A stretch of DNA of 64,000 nucleotides, from positions 1 through 64,000 of the forward strand of contig JADKGB010000006.1 of assembly GCA_016717225.1 (NCBI GenBank), written 5' to 3'. The stretch's first letter is position 1. Each line of letters opens with the position of its first letter. The notes below the pieces were generated by a model. The model was given only the letters and a program-made list of their open reading frames with translations, was not told the origin of the DNA and did not search any database. Below are positions 62,878-64,000 of this stretch, in pieces. Origin of the DNA: Flavobacteriales bacterium. GTDB taxonomy: Bacteria; Bacteroidota; Bacteroidia; Flavobacteriales_F; PHOS-HE28. The position numbers and the translations under genes were made by a program.

Positions 62878-63942
62878 GACGCAGCAACCGCTGGAACTTC
62901 CATACTTCGTCGTACATCAAATGAACGCTGAACGTTAAGCGCAGGGCGATACGATCCGCTTCGCGAAAGGCCTGGAAATGTGCATATGAACGTTCATGCG
63001 TGCTGTTTGCGTTGGTTCCGTTTCGTAAGCTGAAGCAAGCGCTCGGTGGTGGCAAAGCCGAGCAAGGTATGCAGCAAGGCATATCGCTCCCGTTAGTGGC
63101 TCGTCCCACCTCAGGCTTGAAATGGTGTCCAATGCTCTGGCGGTACTCTTCAATGGCTTTGGGCGGATCCTGGCAGCGACAATGCGCAGCGCCATGAATA
63201 TGTATTGGCGCAGTGTCTCGATCTCTGGTGCGGCGTTCAGGATCAAGCGTTCGTAGGTATTCCATGATGGCCCGGCGCAAGGCGATATACCTGTCCCAAT
63301 TGGCCTGCACACCGGTCTGGCTGATGGAACCACTTGCCCGTTTGAGCACATGCGTTCGGATGTGTGCATCCCACGCGATCGATCCGGAGTTCTTCAACAG
63401 GCGGAACATCAGGTCGTAATCCTGGCTGCTCGCAAGATCCTCGTTCCAACCGCCAACCACATCCAGCGCCGATCGACTCCAGAGATTCGAGGAGGTAGTA
63501 CCCATTCGCGTTTTGATCAACGCCATCCATGGCTGGCCGACCAAAGCCAAAGAGGGCAATAGCAGACCGTTCGGCATGGCCTGTTCAAAATCACCAACCA
63601 CAAGATCAGGGTAACCGCTCACCTTCGCCAGAGCGATCTGCGCCGCGATCTTACCGGATCGATCGTGTCATCGGCATCCAAGAACTGCACATAATCTTCC
63701 TTGTTGTAGATCGCAGGCCAGCATTGCGGGGCAGCCGAAGCCCCAAGTTCTCTTGCCGGATCGAACGGAAACGACCCGAAATCGTTCCTGAAGATCAAGC
63801 AGGACGCCAGCCGTTCCATCGGTACTGCCATCACCGAGCCCAAACCACGTCCAGATCGGAATTGGTTTGGGCCAATACTGAACCCAAGGCCGAAGGAAGA
63901 TGAGCTCCACATTTGGCAGGGGATCACAACAGCAACACGCAA
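62867..63942 (-). pseudogene. Glycosyltransferase family 2, several frameshifts
   Basis: The N-terminus RVAVVIPC is followed, across frames, by GSTDGTAGVLLDLQERF, NLGASAA, the metal-binding FLDADDTIDP and then VGDFEQAMPNGLLLPSLALVG, TSSNLWSRSALDVVGGWNEDLASSQDYDLMFRLLKNSG. This is a GT-A enzyme of about 340 residues; EDLASSQDYDLMFRLL is the family's acceptor-side segment. At least four indels are present. The C-terminal half after DPERRTRD is also uncertain in frame. It is the first gene visible of the minus-strand cassette. Confidence 0.78.
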
Positions 63943-64000
63943 GAACAGCAGGGCAAGAAAGAAGGCGAAGTTAGATCCGAACCCTGCCCCCTATACGGAA

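Noticed and set aside
1..64000. CRISPR arrays, insertion sequences, prophage structural clusters and tRNA genes
   Set aside because: I saw no regularly spaced repeats, transposase or integrase motifs, or tRNA cloverleaf sequences; the tail-fibre-like proteins at 47-49 kb have signal peptides and no phage neighbours, so they are not a prophage remnant.

Overview
The window looks like a chromosome fragment of a Bacteroidota bacterium, probably of the Flavobacteriales type. Secreted proteins end in type IX secretion (T9SS) sorting domains of both type A and type B (CHU_C). Several families are typical of this phylum (DUF6089, DUF4294, DUF4412, TIGR02757). Many genes have a Bacteroidota-style -7 box (TAnnTTTG, here usually TACTTTCG or TACATTCG) just upstream of the start codon. 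From 2.04 kb onward the DNA is of moderate GC; the first 2 kb is clearly AT-rich. No GC value was computed.

Layout. 0-2.04 kb: an AT-rich accessory module, a HAD/phosphoribosyltransferase/zinc-ribbon protein followed by a DprA-like protein, which breaks off abruptly near 2037. 2.28-2.38 kb: the signal recognition particle RNA. 2.4-10.6 kb: housekeeping and metabolic genes (SDR, YdjM-like, transaldolase-like, Sua5/YciO, Nnr, an outer-membrane barrel, Pcm, a Gfo/Idh/MocA oxidoreductase). 10.6-18 kb: a lipoprotein, a polyprenyl-phosphate sugar transferase, hydroxybutyryl-CoA dehydrogenase, GNAT, DUF2809, a secreted M28 peptidase and a GT39-like membrane protein. 18-25.8 kb: DUF4294, accC-sucC, a LolD-like ATPase, a methyltransferase and small exported proteins. 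25.7-35.8 kb: two large T9SS cargo proteins, guaB, nitronate monooxygenase, DUF6089, and a cytochrome b/molybdopterin oxidoreductase pair. 35.8-57.3 kb: surface-polysaccharide genes (asnB, epimerases, an O-antigen ligase-like protein, glycosyltransferases, wecB) around a CotH/O-antigen-ligase/CotH operon and a four-gene operon of secreted proteins. 57.3-64 kb: a minus-strand series that, read through many apparent single-base indels, is GT2 - hexapeptide acetyltransferase - SGNH protein - adenylation enzyme - GNAT - acyl carrier protein - MBOAT. This resembles a Dlt-type acyl/aminoacyl transfer cassette attached to a polysaccharide locus.

How the genes fit together. The second half of the window mostly makes, modifies and decorates the cell surface: sugar nucleotide formation (WecB, epimerases), chain building (glycosyltransferases), polymerisation or ligation (O-antigen ligase-like), and acylation (carrier protein, ligase, MBOAT, SGNH). 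CotH-type protein kinases and T9SS cargo would act on the cell surface. The two best candidates for something undescribed are the four-gene secreted operon at 46.2-49.4 kb, which contains three tandem paralogues joining a phage tail-fibre-like domain to a cysteine-rich C-type-lectin/FGE-like domain, and the Dlt-like cassette at 57.3-63.9 kb.

Caveat. Reading frames break repeatedly, lightly at 0.7-0.85, 11.05, 25.3 and 38.8 kb and heavily after 57.3 kb. The pattern is compatible with sequencing indels, so broken genes here should not be taken as real pseudogenes without resequencing. I found no tRNA, no rRNA beyond the SRP RNA, no CRISPR array and no insertion sequence.
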